DNA from: an uncultured Prevotella sp.
GTDB taxonomy: Bacteria > Bacteroidota > Bacteroidia > Bacteroidales > Bacteroidaceae
Reading direction: 5' to 3'
Assembly: GCF_900549175.1 (NCBI RefSeq)
Contig: NZ_URNN01000015.1
Location: 1-33,666, forward strand
Length of the DNA stretch: 33,666 bases
Shown here one piece after another: positions 7,571 through 15,341 of this stretch (position 1 is the first letter of the stretch; every line of letters starts with the position of its first letter). The position numbers and the translations under genes were made by a program. The notes under the pieces are model-generated. The model did no database searches and was not told the origin of the DNA. It was given only the letters and a program-made list of their open reading frames with translations.

Positions 7571-7712
7571 AGAACTGAAAATTGAGAACTGAAAATTGAG
7601 AATTATGATTACTTTTATTGGTAAGGCAACTGTATGCCGTTCCCGTTAAACAAAGCATATCATAATTTTCAATTCTCAGTTCTCAATTCTCAGTTTTCTA
7701 ATTCTCAATTAA
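7571..7712. repeat. Imperfect inverted repeat between convergent genes
   Basis: The left arm (about 7571-7611) is built from GAACTGAAAATTGAGAA units ending in AATTATGATT. The right arm (about 7658-7712) is nearly its reverse complement (ATCATAATTTTCAATTCTCA and following). The arms flank a central stretch of about 45 bp. The element fills the gap between the DUF3109 gene and the convergent secreted-protein gene and would form a long AU-rich hairpin in either transcript. It shares the ATTATGATT arm with the element at 28258-28312, so both belong to one dispersed family. Confidence 0.75.
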
Positions 7713-7724
7713 GCCAAAAGCAAG

Positions 7725-9089
7725 TCAGAACTTCTTAAAGGCTTTCTTCACGTTCTTCATGCTCTTGGCAATGACACGTGCATCGGCAATGGTCTTCTTG
7801 CCCGACGGCTTCTGTGCCGAAACTCTCGTGCTCTGAGCTTCAAACGAAAGATTGTCATGAATTTCCCATTCCGATTCAGTATCCGGCCAGAAATTGATGC
7901 GGGTGACAGTAGTACCCTCGTCGTTTACGCCCATTATGAGCAGACTGCACCACTGCTGGGGCACTTCGTTGTTGGTGTATGTATATTCGCCGGTGGTTCT
8001 TATATTTTCTGTGATGTCGACGGCACCGGCCCCTGCAGCCAGTTCGGGCAGTGTGTGGCCTTCGTTCATAAGGTCATCGCAGTCGTTCTCACCCATCAAC
8101 CGCACGTATGCCTTGGTGACATTGCTCGGTGTAATCTCGAAGTTGACACTCACCTTGTTGGCATCCTTCTCCTTGCTGAATATCTTTATCTGCGGACCTA
8201 CTTCCTCCGGTAACTGTGGCACAATGTGCATCTCCAATTTCTGTGTCTCGGTCATGTTGCCCTCGGCATCGATACCTATTACATACATCACGTAGTCATC
8301 CTCATCTGTAACAGGCCATCCGGAGCCATCACCGGGAATCAGGTTTTCAGGAGCGAAACGGCCGGAATATGTGAACATGGTGAAGTCAAAGCCATAGGCA
8401 TTGATGAATGATTCGAGACTGGCCTTCGTTCCATACATCGTTAAGATCTTGGTGACGCCGCTGCTGGCGGTGAAGCTGAACATGGCCTCATTTCTCTCGT
8501 TAAGTCCTGCGTAGGTTACAGTGACGGTCTCTGCCGAGCTTCCGGCAGGCTGGGTGGTGATGGTGGTGTAATTCAACTCCTCGCCGAGGTCATCGGCTAT
8601 GGCATCATATTCGCCAGCAACAACAAAATAGCTCTGGCCGGCAATAACTTCAAAATCTGAATATCCGTCCGACTCGCCGTCCTGTATGGTGTACGACCGT
8701 GTTCCCTTACCGAGATAGCCGTTGTAAAGTTGGTTCTTCAGGTACATCTTGAGAAGTTCAGGGTCAGCTTCATCCGACATCGTGCCATAATAAGTCAGCA
8801 TATATATGTCCACCATCGACTTCTGAACGAAAGTGTGAATGTACTGCTTGTCGGGCGAAAGTGTCTTAACGGTGTAGGTGAAATAGTTCTTGCCCACTTC
8901 GTCAACATTTATCAGTATCTGATTCTCCGTGACACCCTCCGGCAGTTTGAACGACACATAGTCAACTTCGTCCACACCATACTTGGCCACCACCTGGTTG
9001 CCCTTTATAAGATACACGTTCTCCTGAGCCATGCCCGTGACGGTCATGCACACCGCCATCATTACCGTAAAAAATAGTTTCTTTATCAT
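7725..9089 (-). CDS. Secreted protein of unknown function (beta-rich repeats)
   Basis: A 454-aa protein with a signal peptide (MIKKLFFTVMMAVCMTVTGMA, then QE). I do not recognise a named family. The N-terminal module VYLIKGNQVVAKYGVDEVDYVSF (about residues 25-47) resembles LYLDGSDHIMTMSEVERIEI at the start of the upstream gene's mature product. The middle (about 110-420) looks like fibronectin or Ig-type beta-sandwich repeats, for example YVMYVIGIDAEGNMTETQKLEM, and related YTYTNNEVPQQWCSLLIMGVNDEGTTVTRINF. The C-terminus is basic (KKTIADARVIAKSMKNVKKAFKKF) rather than a sorting domain. The gene follows 16 bp after the preceding secreted-protein gene and is probably in the same operon. Confidence 0.7.
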   Translation of the reverse strand: MIKKLFFTVMMAVCMTVTGMAQENVYLIKGNQVVAKYGVDEVDYVSFKLPEGVTENQILINVDEVGKNYFTYTVKTLSPDKQYIHTFVQKSMVDIYMLTYYGTMSDEADPELLKMYLKNQLYNGYLGKGTRSYTIQDGESDGYSDFEVIAGQSYFVVAGEYDAIADDLGEELNYTTITTQPAGSSAETVTVTYAGLNERNEAMFSFTASSGVTKILTMYGTKASLESFINAYGFDFTMFTYSGRFAPENLIPGDGSGWPVTDEDDYVMYVIGIDAEGNMTETQKLEMHIVPQLPEEVGPQIKIFSKEKDANKVSVNFEITPSNVTKAYVRLMGENDCDDLMNEGHTLPELAAGAGAVDITENIRTTGEYTYTNNEVPQQWCSLLIMGVNDEGTTVTRINFWPDTESEWEIHDNLSFEAQSTRVSAQKPSGKKTIADARVIAKSMKNVKKAFKKF

Positions 9090-9105
9090 TGTAGTTTTTT
9101 TGTTT

Positions 9106-9588
9106 TTATTTCTTGATGAACTTTTGGGTCATGTCATCCACCTTGATGACGTATGTACCGGCAGCAAGTCCGGCTGTGCTGATGGTGGTTTGTCCGTCCC
9201 TGCATACAGATTTTGTAATCTGTTGTCCGGCCGTGTTGTACAGGCGGACTGTCGCCTTGGCTGTGGCGCCGGCTACGGTGACGCTCTCCGGAGCCACCGT
9301 CAGCGTAATGTCATTGTCACGCTTCACCCTGTTGCAGATGCCGGATGTTGTGCCGTTAAGCCATATTCCCAGAATGTTGTCCATGCTGTGCTCCATGGCA
9401 GTTCCGCTTTGCGGGACAACGGTAATGGCGTTGCTTCCGATTTCTATTCTCTCCACTTCCGACATCGTCATGATATGGTCACTTCCGTCGAGGTAGAGTA
9501 CGTTGATATTCCTGCCGCCGTTCTGAGCCATTGTCACTGTGCCTGCTCCGGCGAGCAACAACATCAGCAGTGTATACTTTTTGCTCAT
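9106..9588 (-). CDS. Small secreted protein with sorting-like C-terminal domain
   Basis: A 160-aa protein with a signal peptide (MSKKYTLLMLLLAGAGTVTMA, then QN). An N-terminal module (LYLDGSDHIMTMSEVERIEI) follows. The C-terminal beta domain (about 90-160) contains ATVRLYNTAGQQITKSV, TAGLAAGTYVIKVDD and the terminal QKFIKK. That pattern (short strands, a G-x-Y-x-V-K-V strand, and a basic end) is typical of type IX secretion (Por) C-terminal sorting domains. If the system is present, the protein would be exported to the cell surface. Its function is unknown. It lies upstream of the 454-aa secreted protein gene, and a terminator (9637-9674) separates it from yqeY. Confidence 0.65.
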   Translation of the reverse strand: MSKKYTLLMLLLAGAGTVTMAQNGGRNINVLYLDGSDHIMTMSEVERIEIGSNAITVVPQSGTAMEHSMDNILGIWLNGTTSGICNRVKRDNDITLTVAPESVTVAGATAKATVRLYNTAGQQITKSVCRDGQTTISTAGLAAGTYVIKVDDMTQKFIKK

Positions 9589-9628
9589 GTCTGATATAAG
9601 ATGTTATGGCTCTGCAGATTGTCTTTAT

Positions 9629-9674
9629 AAAAAACAGACCGCAAACACCAGAGCCATGCTAAGTGCTTGCGGCC
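9629..9674 (-). terminator. Intrinsic terminator after yqeY (end of the dcw transcript)
   Basis: On the minus strand the arms GGCCGCAAGCAC (9674-9663) and GTGTTTGCGGTC (9648-9637) pair over 12 bp, including two G-U pairs. They enclose a 14-nt loop and are followed by TGTTTTTT (9636-9629). This is the clearest end point for a transcript coming from ftsZ and yqeY. The loop sequence ATGGCTCTG (9657-9649) is also exactly complementary to CAGAGCCAT at 9614-9606 further downstream. Confidence 0.8.
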
Positions 9675-9721
9675 ACGTAACGGTTATGTGTAAATGTCAA
9701 AGTCCATGCGGCCTGCAAGGA

Positions 9722-10168
9722 TTAGGCCAAAAGACGTCTCACAATCTCTGAAATGGTCTTGCCTTCGGCCTTGCCGGCCATCTGCTTGTTGGCAATGCCC
9801 ATTACCTTGCCCATATCCTTGATGCTCTGTGCACCGGTCTGGGCGATGATGTTGCGTACGGCAAACTCTATCTCCTCCTCTGTCATGGGCTGTGGCAGAT
9901 ATCTCTCGATGACCTCCACCTGTGCCAGCTCGGCGTCGGCGAGGTCCTGACGGTTCTGGCTTGTATAGAGCGTGGCCACGTCACGTCCCTGCTTGGCCAG
10001 CTTCTGGATAATCTTCAGTGCTGCATCATCTGTCAGTTCACCATCTGAACCCGGGGCTGTCTTTGCCTCGAGAAACACTTTCTTTATGTTGCGCAACGCC
10101 TCGAGAGCCACCTTGTCCTTGGCTTTCATTGCAACAACGATGTCCTTACTAATTTGTTCGAATAGCAT
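9722..10168 (-). CDS. GatB/YqeY domain protein
   Basis: A 148-aa protein, the normal length for the stand-alone YqeY family, which resembles the tRNA-binding tail of the GatB subunit of Glu-tRNA(Gln) amidotransferase. Recognisable segments are DIVVAMKAKDKVALEALRNIKK at the start, LADAELAQVEVIERYLPQPM in the middle, and the C-terminal IKDMGKVMGIANKQMAGKAEGKTISEIVRRLL. The family is predicted to influence tRNA-dependent amidotransfer, but its role is unproven. It lies 185 bp downstream of ftsZ, across a repeat-filled gap with no recognisable promoter, so it is probably the last gene of the dcw transcript. Confidence 0.88.
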   Translation of the reverse strand: MLFEQISKDIVVAMKAKDKVALEALRNIKKVFLEAKTAPGSDGELTDDAALKIIQKLAKQGRDVATLYTSQNRQDLADAELAQVEVIERYLPQPMTEEEIEFAVRNIIAQTGAQSIKDMGKVMGIANKQMAGKAEGKTISEIVRRLLA

Positions 10169-10203
10169 AATGATATTGTTTTATTGCTGATGTCACTATT
10201 GTC

Positions 10204-10337
10204 TTTAACTCCTGAGCGACCGCAGGGAGCGATAACTCCCTTTAACTCCTTTAAAGAGAATCTTTTATGCCGGTATTGGCTTTAACTCCTGAGCGACCGC
10301 AGGGAGCGATAACTCCTTTAACTCCCTTTAACTCCTA
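10204..10337. repeat. TAACTCC-type repeats, copies 2 and 3 (between ftsZ and yqeY)
   Basis: Two identical 36-bp cores (TTTAACTCCTGAGCGACCGC, continuing to GATAACTCC) occur at 10204-10239 and 10281-10316, 77 bp apart. Each is followed by one or two more TTTAACTCC units. The family also occurs at 1-80, with a different GC-rich centre. The second copy ends 16 bp from the ftsZ stop codon. The gap shows no other feature. The location right after minus-strand stop codons is shared by both loci. Confidence 0.85.
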
Positions 10338-10353
10338 AAAGTAAAAGAATAAA

Positions 10354-11682
10354 TCACGAGAATCTTATGGTTCCCTGTACGGCCTCCGTCGTGTCGTCGG
10401 TTGTCTGCTCGGTTGGCATGTAGTCGCCGCTGGCCTGGCTGTGTATGCTGTCGAGAATCTCACGTGTACGCTTGTACGTAGGGGTGGATTCTACGGCCGA
10501 TATCACGTCATCGTTGTCCAGGTCTTCGGGACGGAACAGGTAGATGTGCGGACGGCGCTTGTACTTCTTCGTGTCGGTGTCATTGCCGTAATAGCGGCCG
10601 CGGCGTTCCTGCCGCTGTGCCTCCTTCTCCTGTGCCTCGGCTATGCGGTTGGCCTCTTCCTGCGTGTGTTTCTTTATGCGTTCCTGCATGCCGTCCACGT
10701 TGCGTATACCGAAGCCGGTGGCCAGTATGGTCACCTTCACCTTCTTGTCAAGTTCGGGGTCGATAGCCACTCCCCATTTTATTTCAAAATCACCGAACTT
10801 GTCCATGAAGTCATGCACATAGTTCATCTCCTCCATCATGAAGTTGTCCTTGCCGTCGCGTTCCTCGTTGAAAGAGATGGAAAGCAGAATCTTCTTCGAA
10901 TTGAACACGTCGTTGTCGTTGAGCAACGGTGAGTTGAGAGCGTCGTCGATGGCTTTCTTAACACGGTCTTCGCCCTCACCGTAACCGGTAGACATGATGG
11001 CCACGCCACCGTCCTGCAACACCGTCTTGACATCGTTGAAGTCGAGGTTGATGATGCCATGCACTGTGATTATCTCTGCTATCGACTTTGCGGCCACACT
11101 CAGCGTGTCATCGGCCTTACCGAAGGCGGCCATGAGCGACAGGTCGGGGTATATCTCGCGCAACCGCTCGTTGTTGATGACGAGCAGGGCGTCGACATGC
11201 TTTGACATCTCCTCCACGCCGTCAAGAGCCTGGTCTATCTTTTTGGCACCCTCAAAGAGGAAAGGGATGGTGACGATGCCCACGGTAAGTATGCCCATTT
11301 CCTTAGACACGCGGGCTATCACCGGTGCTGCTCCCGTACCCGTTCCACCACCCATACCGGCGGTGATGAAAGTCATGCGGGTGCCGTCGTTGAGCATGTT
11401 CTTTATGTCTTCAATACTCTCTTCGGCGGCTTCACGTGCCTTGGCAGGCTTGTTTCCTGCACCAAGTCCCTCGCTGCCCAACTGAAGATGCATGGGCACG
11501 GGAGAGTCGTTGAGCGCCTGCTTGTCGGTGTTGCACAACACGAACGTCACATCGTGTATGCCCTCACGGTACATGTGGTTGACGGCATTGCCTCCTCCGC
11601 CACCCACACCAATCACCTTTATTATACTGTGCTCATTCTGGAGACCGCCGAAGTCTACCAAATCGTTATTGTTGTCTGACAT
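10354..11682 (-). CDS. ftsZ: Cell division protein FtsZ
   Basis: A 442-aa tubulin-like GTPase that polymerises into the division ring on the cytoplasmic face of the membrane. IKVIGVGGGGGNAVNHM is at residues 21-37 and the tubulin signature GGGTGTGAAP is at 111-120. The T7-loop region (NLDFNDVKTVL) is complete. The C-terminal third is a charged linker with KEAQRQERRGRYYGNDTDTK. A PTYKRTREILDSIHSQ segment, rather than the usual IPAFLRRQ-like end, is followed by about 25 acidic or polar residues and a terminal GTIRFS. It follows ftsA by 47 bp, the conserved order. Confidence 0.98.
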   Translation of the reverse strand: MSDNNNDLVDFGGLQNEHSIIKVIGVGGGGGNAVNHMYREGIHDVTFVLCNTDKQALNDSPVPMHLQLGSEGLGAGNKPAKAREAAEESIEDIKNMLNDGTRMTFITAGMGGGTGTGAAPVIARVSKEMGILTVGIVTIPFLFEGAKKIDQALDGVEEMSKHVDALLVINNERLREIYPDLSLMAAFGKADDTLSVAAKSIAEIITVHGIINLDFNDVKTVLQDGGVAIMSTGYGEGEDRVKKAIDDALNSPLLNDNDVFNSKKILLSISFNEERDGKDNFMMEEMNYVHDFMDKFGDFEIKWGVAIDPELDKKVKVTILATGFGIRNVDGMQERIKKHTQEEANRIAEAQEKEAQRQERRGRYYGNDTDTKKYKRRPHIYLFRPEDLDNDDVISAVESTPTYKRTREILDSIHSQASGDYMPTEQTTDDTTEAVQGTIRFS

Positions 11683-11729
11683 ATCTTTATCGTATTAATT
11701 TGCTGTGTGACATTGATTACATTATGCGG

Positions 11730-13181
11730 TTATTCCGGCTCAGCCAGCTTGTTGGCCGCCTTCTTGAACCACTTCAGAGCCTTGTTGAACGGACTGTTGG
11801 CCCGCCGTTCCTCCTCAAGCCGTCTCTCTTCCTCCTCCTTCTTCTCGCGGGCTATGCGCTCCTCTTCCTCCTTTTTGCGGCGTGCCTCTTCCTTTGCGGC
11901 CTGCTTCTCGTCTTCGGTCAGCACCACGCTTTCAGGCTTCTCCGACGGTTGGCGCGGTGTCTTCGGTCCCGGGTCATTCGTCATGGGACGCCCTTCCTGA
12001 TTGCCTCCGAACAAGTCGTTGGGGTCAACCTCTTCTCCGGCACAGTTCATGTCGCCCTTGGCCAGCAGTCCGAGCACGGTGTTCATCATGCCGTTCTTGG
12101 CATTGATGTCACTGTTTGTCGATATCACGGTATGGTTGACAAACTTCGCCGTGCGTATCTTGTCGATGTGCGTATGGTTGACAAACGCCTTCTCGATGTT
12201 CTTCATGTTCGACCCGCCTCCCGTGAGGATGATTCCTCCGAGCAACTTGTCGTAATAGTCGGACGGTATCTGGCACCACACGTTCTCTATTATTTCCTCC
12301 AGACGCCCCTCCACAATCTCTATGAACTTGCGCACCTCCACCTGTCTCTCTCCATCAATGGACAACTTCATCGTGTTGTCAATCTCATTGTTTTCGGTGT
12401 AGGCACAGGCATATTTCAGCTTCATCTTTTCGGCGTCGCTCTCCTCCATATTCAGTGAGGCTATGTCCTTGGTGATATTGGCCGAACCGAGCGGAATGAC
12501 GGCAAGATGGCGCAGCAGGTTCTTGCTGTAAACGGACACGGTGGTAGTGTCGGCACCTATGTCGACAAGGGCACATCCCGAACGCCTTTCAGCCTCTGTC
12601 AGCACACTGTCGGCCAGTGCCAAAGGCGCGAGATACATCTCGGCCACGTTTATCCCTGCCGCCTTAAAACATTTGTTCAGATTATTATAGAACGCCTTGC
12701 GCTCAAGGATATTGAGGAAGTTACCCTCTATGTGACTGCACTGTATGCCCACGGGGTCTGTCTGCATCTGCGAGTCGACCTTGTATTCCTGCGTGGCCAC
12801 GTCGAGAATCTCCTGGTCGGGGTATCTCCAGTTGCCGTTCTCGTCCATGATTTCTATCACCATCTCCTGCGTCACTTTGGTGTCGGATGGCAGGTCGCGG
12901 GCAATCACGTTCCTTACGCTGCGTATCGACTGGCCGCCCACTCCCACATATACCTGTGTTATCTTTGTCTTCAGCTGGGCTGTCAGTTTGTTTACTATAT
13001 TGGTGAGGCACAATGCGGTCTTGTCACTGTTGTATATCACTCCCTTGTGGATAAACGACGAAGAGTCCTCCCTGACCACTGCGAGCACATTGATGCTGCC
13101 GTCAAGGTTTTTCCTTCCGGCAATACCGGTCATCTTTGACGAACCGAGTTCAATAGCTACTATAAAATCCTTTGCTGCCAT
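11730..13181 (-). CDS. ftsA: Cell division protein FtsA
   Basis: A 483-aa actin-like ATPase that tethers FtsZ to the membrane. The phosphate-1 region is VAIELGSSKMTGIAG near the N-terminus, the second phosphate motif is ALVDIGADTTTVSVY, and the adenosine motif is GGIILTGGGSNMKNIEKAF. After the core, residues of about 400-460 form a highly charged linker with runs of Glu/Lys/Arg (EEARRKKEEEERIAREKKEE and similar). The protein ends in an amphipathic helix, NKALKWFKKAANKLAEPE, the expected membrane-targeting sequence. The extended linker is longer than in E. coli FtsA (420 aa). It lies 31 bp after ftsQ. Confidence 0.97.
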   Translation of the reverse strand: MAAKDFIVAIELGSSKMTGIAGRKNLDGSINVLAVVREDSSSFIHKGVIYNSDKTALCLTNIVNKLTAQLKTKITQVYVGVGGQSIRSVRNVIARDLPSDTKVTQEMVIEIMDENGNWRYPDQEILDVATQEYKVDSQMQTDPVGIQCSHIEGNFLNILERKAFYNNLNKCFKAAGINVAEMYLAPLALADSVLTEAERRSGCALVDIGADTTTVSVYSKNLLRHLAVIPLGSANITKDIASLNMEESDAEKMKLKYACAYTENNEIDNTMKLSIDGERQVEVRKFIEIVEGRLEEIIENVWCQIPSDYYDKLLGGIILTGGGSNMKNIEKAFVNHTHIDKIRTAKFVNHTVISTNSDINAKNGMMNTVLGLLAKGDMNCAGEEVDPNDLFGGNQEGRPMTNDPGPKTPRQPSEKPESVVLTEDEKQAAKEEARRKKEEEERIAREKKEEEERRLEEERRANSPFNKALKWFKKAANKLAEPE

Positions 13182-13212
13182 CTCTATTCCTTTATTCTTT
13201 TGTTTTTCTTCT

Positions 13213-13956
13213 TTACTTCTTCTTACATATTATCTGGTTGTCAAACTCCAGACTGACGTAAGAATATTTATTCCATCCCACACGACTTAGTCCGTACTTG
13301 TAGAACTTCTCCAGACGTTTCAGCTTTCCGTCCACATTGTGCGGCCGTCCCAAATAGACGATATGCTCGCCCACCCGCGGCACCAGTTCCACCGTTCCGT
13401 CGGCCAACACGTTTATCTGCTCTATCTGGTTCTGCCAAAACTTGCTCTTGACAATATAGTTGCCGATGGGCGTGAGCATCTTACCGGCAGTTTTGCGGTT
13501 GATGTGCCCCGTGGCTATCACCAGATCGGTGACATACTTGGTGTAGGGCATTATGCCGCCGCGGCTGTCCAGATAATAGTCATCGCCGTTTTCGGCCTTT
13601 ACCCTTATCAGCGGCATGCGCTGCGTCAGACTTATGCACACCTGTCCGCCCTGCGTCTTGTAACACTGCACCTTGTCTACAAACGGGCTTTGCTGCAACA
13701 GTTCCTCTATCTTGCGCACGTTCACAGCCTTCATCGGGCTGCCCAACGGATACAGTTTGTTTCGCTGGAGAATATTCTTTATCTCGTCGGCGGTGAGAAA
13801 ACCGTCGACGATGTCATCGCTGATGTCTATCTTGACTTTCGAGCATACCATGGCCTTGTCGTCCGGCTCATTGAAAGCCGTGACGGCCAACAGCAGATAT
13901 ACCGCTGCCACCAGGTCGAATGCAATGACCAAATAACGTTTCCAGTAGAATCTCAT
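13213..13956 (-). CDS. ftsQ: Cell division protein FtsQ
   Basis: A 247-aa bitopic membrane protein linking cytoplasmic and periplasmic divisome parts. A short basic N-terminus (MRFYWKRY) precedes a single membrane helix (LVIAFDLVAAVYLLLAVTAF, residues 9-28). A POTRA-like region (about 40-110, KVKIDISDDIVDGFLTADEI through VCISLTQRMPLIRV) and the FtsQ beta domain follow. Its ATG overlaps the murC stop codon by four bases (ATGA), implying translational coupling. Sequence conservation with other FtsQ proteins is low, as usual, and the position between murC and ftsA supports the call. Confidence 0.9.
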   Translation of the reverse strand: MRFYWKRYLVIAFDLVAAVYLLLAVTAFNEPDDKAMVCSKVKIDISDDIVDGFLTADEIKNILQRNKLYPLGSPMKAVNVRKIEELLQQSPFVDKVQCYKTQGGQVCISLTQRMPLIRVKAENGDDYYLDSRGGIMPYTKYVTDLVIATGHINRKTAGKMLTPIGNYIVKSKFWQNQIEQINVLADGTVELVPRVGEHIVYLGRPHNVDGKLKRLEKFYKYGLSRVGWNKYSYVSLEFDNQIICKKK

Positions 13957-15326
13957 CTGTTCTGCAAAATCTTTGTAATCTGCGGCACGTAGTTGTCGAT
14001 ATCACCGGCACCGAGGATGATGAGCACGTCGAAGTCGTGGTTCTGCACATATTCCACCACATCCTCACTATGTATCATCGTCTTGCTCACGTTGTCGCCC
14101 AGATTGTCGTATATCAGTTGCGACGTAACACCCTCGATAGGCTTTTCGCGTGCGGGGTAGATGTCGCACAGCACCACCTCGTCAAGCTGGCTCAGCGCAT
14201 CGGCGAAATCACGATAGAAGTCGCGGGTGCGGGTGTACAGGTGAGGCTGGAATATGGCCGTAATCCTGCGGTTGCGGTACAGTTCGCGTATGCTGCGCGC
14301 ACTCTGGTAAATCTCCTTCGGGTGGTGTGCATAGTCGCTGAGAAACACCATACGGTCGGTCTTTATCTTAAAGTCGAAGCGGCGCACCACGCCTGCGTAT
14401 GTCTGCATGCCGTAACGCAGTTCGTCGGCGGTGCATCCCGCCAACTGTGCCATGGCCATGGCTGCCACGCCGTTCTCGATATTGATTGGCACGGGCTGTC
14501 CCAGCTGCACACCGGCGACACACTCTATGGGCGATATGAAGTCGAACGTTATCTCACCGTTCTCTATACATATATTTTCGGCATGGAAGTCGCCTTCGTC
14601 CAATCCGTAGTCGTAACGCCGCACACCCTCACGCAGATTTTCCTTCATCTCCAGTCCGCGGTGAATGATGAGCGCTCCGCCCGGTTCTATCAGCGACGAG
14701 TATTTGCTGAAACTTTCCAGATAGGCCTCCTTGGTGCCGTATATGTCAAGATGGTCGGGGTCGGTGGCCGTGATTACGCTTATCCACGGCGTTAGCCAAT
14801 GGAAAGAGCGGTCGAACTCGTCGGCTTCTATCACCACATACTCACTTTCACTCAATATATAGTTTGTGCCGTAGTTCTTGGATATGCCGCCGAGAAAGGC
14901 GTTGCAGTCGGCGGCGCTCTCGTGCATGATGTGTGCGCACATGGTCGACGTGGTGGTCTTGCCGTGTGTGCCTGCCACGCAGAGGGCGCGGTGTGAGCGT
15001 GTGAGCGTGCCGAGCACCTGCGCACGTTTCTGTATCTCGAATCCGTTTTCACGGAAATACTGCAGTTCCCTGTGGTCGGCCGGCACCGCCGGGGTATACA
15101 CCACGAGACACGACTCCGCCTTCTTGCATGCGTGGGGAATCTCGTCCACGTTCTCCTCATAGTGTATCAGCATGCCCTCATTCTCGAGCTGCCTTGTCAG
15201 GTCCGACGGGGTCTTGTCGTAACCGGCCACCACCGTGCCGCGGTTGATGAAATAGCGTGCGATGGCGCTCATGCCTATGCCGCCTGCACCTACAAAATAT
15301 ACTGCCTTTATGTCTTTCAGTTCCAT
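13953..15326 (-). CDS. murC: UDP-N-acetylmuramate--L-alanine ligase
   Basis: A 457-aa cytoplasmic Mur ligase that adds L-Ala to UDP-MurNAc with ATP, the first step of the peptide stem. The UDP-binding N-terminus is VYFVGAGGIGMSAIARYF, the ATP loop is VAGTHGKTTTSTM, and the central motif is VVIEADEFDRSFHWL. The C-terminal domain includes DYAHHPKEI and IFQPHLYTRT. Length and motifs are standard. It is 15 bp after murG, and its stop codon overlaps the ftsQ start. No ddl gene lies between murC and ftsQ, unlike in many Proteobacteria. Confidence 0.98.
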   Translation of the reverse strand: MELKDIKAVYFVGAGGIGMSAIARYFINRGTVVAGYDKTPSDLTRQLENEGMLIHYEENVDEIPHACKKAESCLVVYTPAVPADHRELQYFRENGFEIQKRAQVLGTLTRSHRALCVAGTHGKTTTSTMCAHIMHESAADCNAFLGGISKNYGTNYILSESEYVVIEADEFDRSFHWLTPWISVITATDPDHLDIYGTKEAYLESFSKYSSLIEPGGALIIHRGLEMKENLREGVRRYDYGLDEGDFHAENICIENGEITFDFISPIECVAGVQLGQPVPINIENGVAAMAMAQLAGCTADELRYGMQTYAGVVRRFDFKIKTDRMVFLSDYAHHPKEIYQSARSIRELYRNRRITAIFQPHLYTRTRDFYRDFADALSQLDEVVLCDIYPAREKPIEGVTSQLIYDNLGDNVSKTMIHSEDVVEYVQNHDFDVLIILGAGDIDNYVPQITKILQNR

Positions 15327-15341
15327 TGTCGTTTTATCCTT

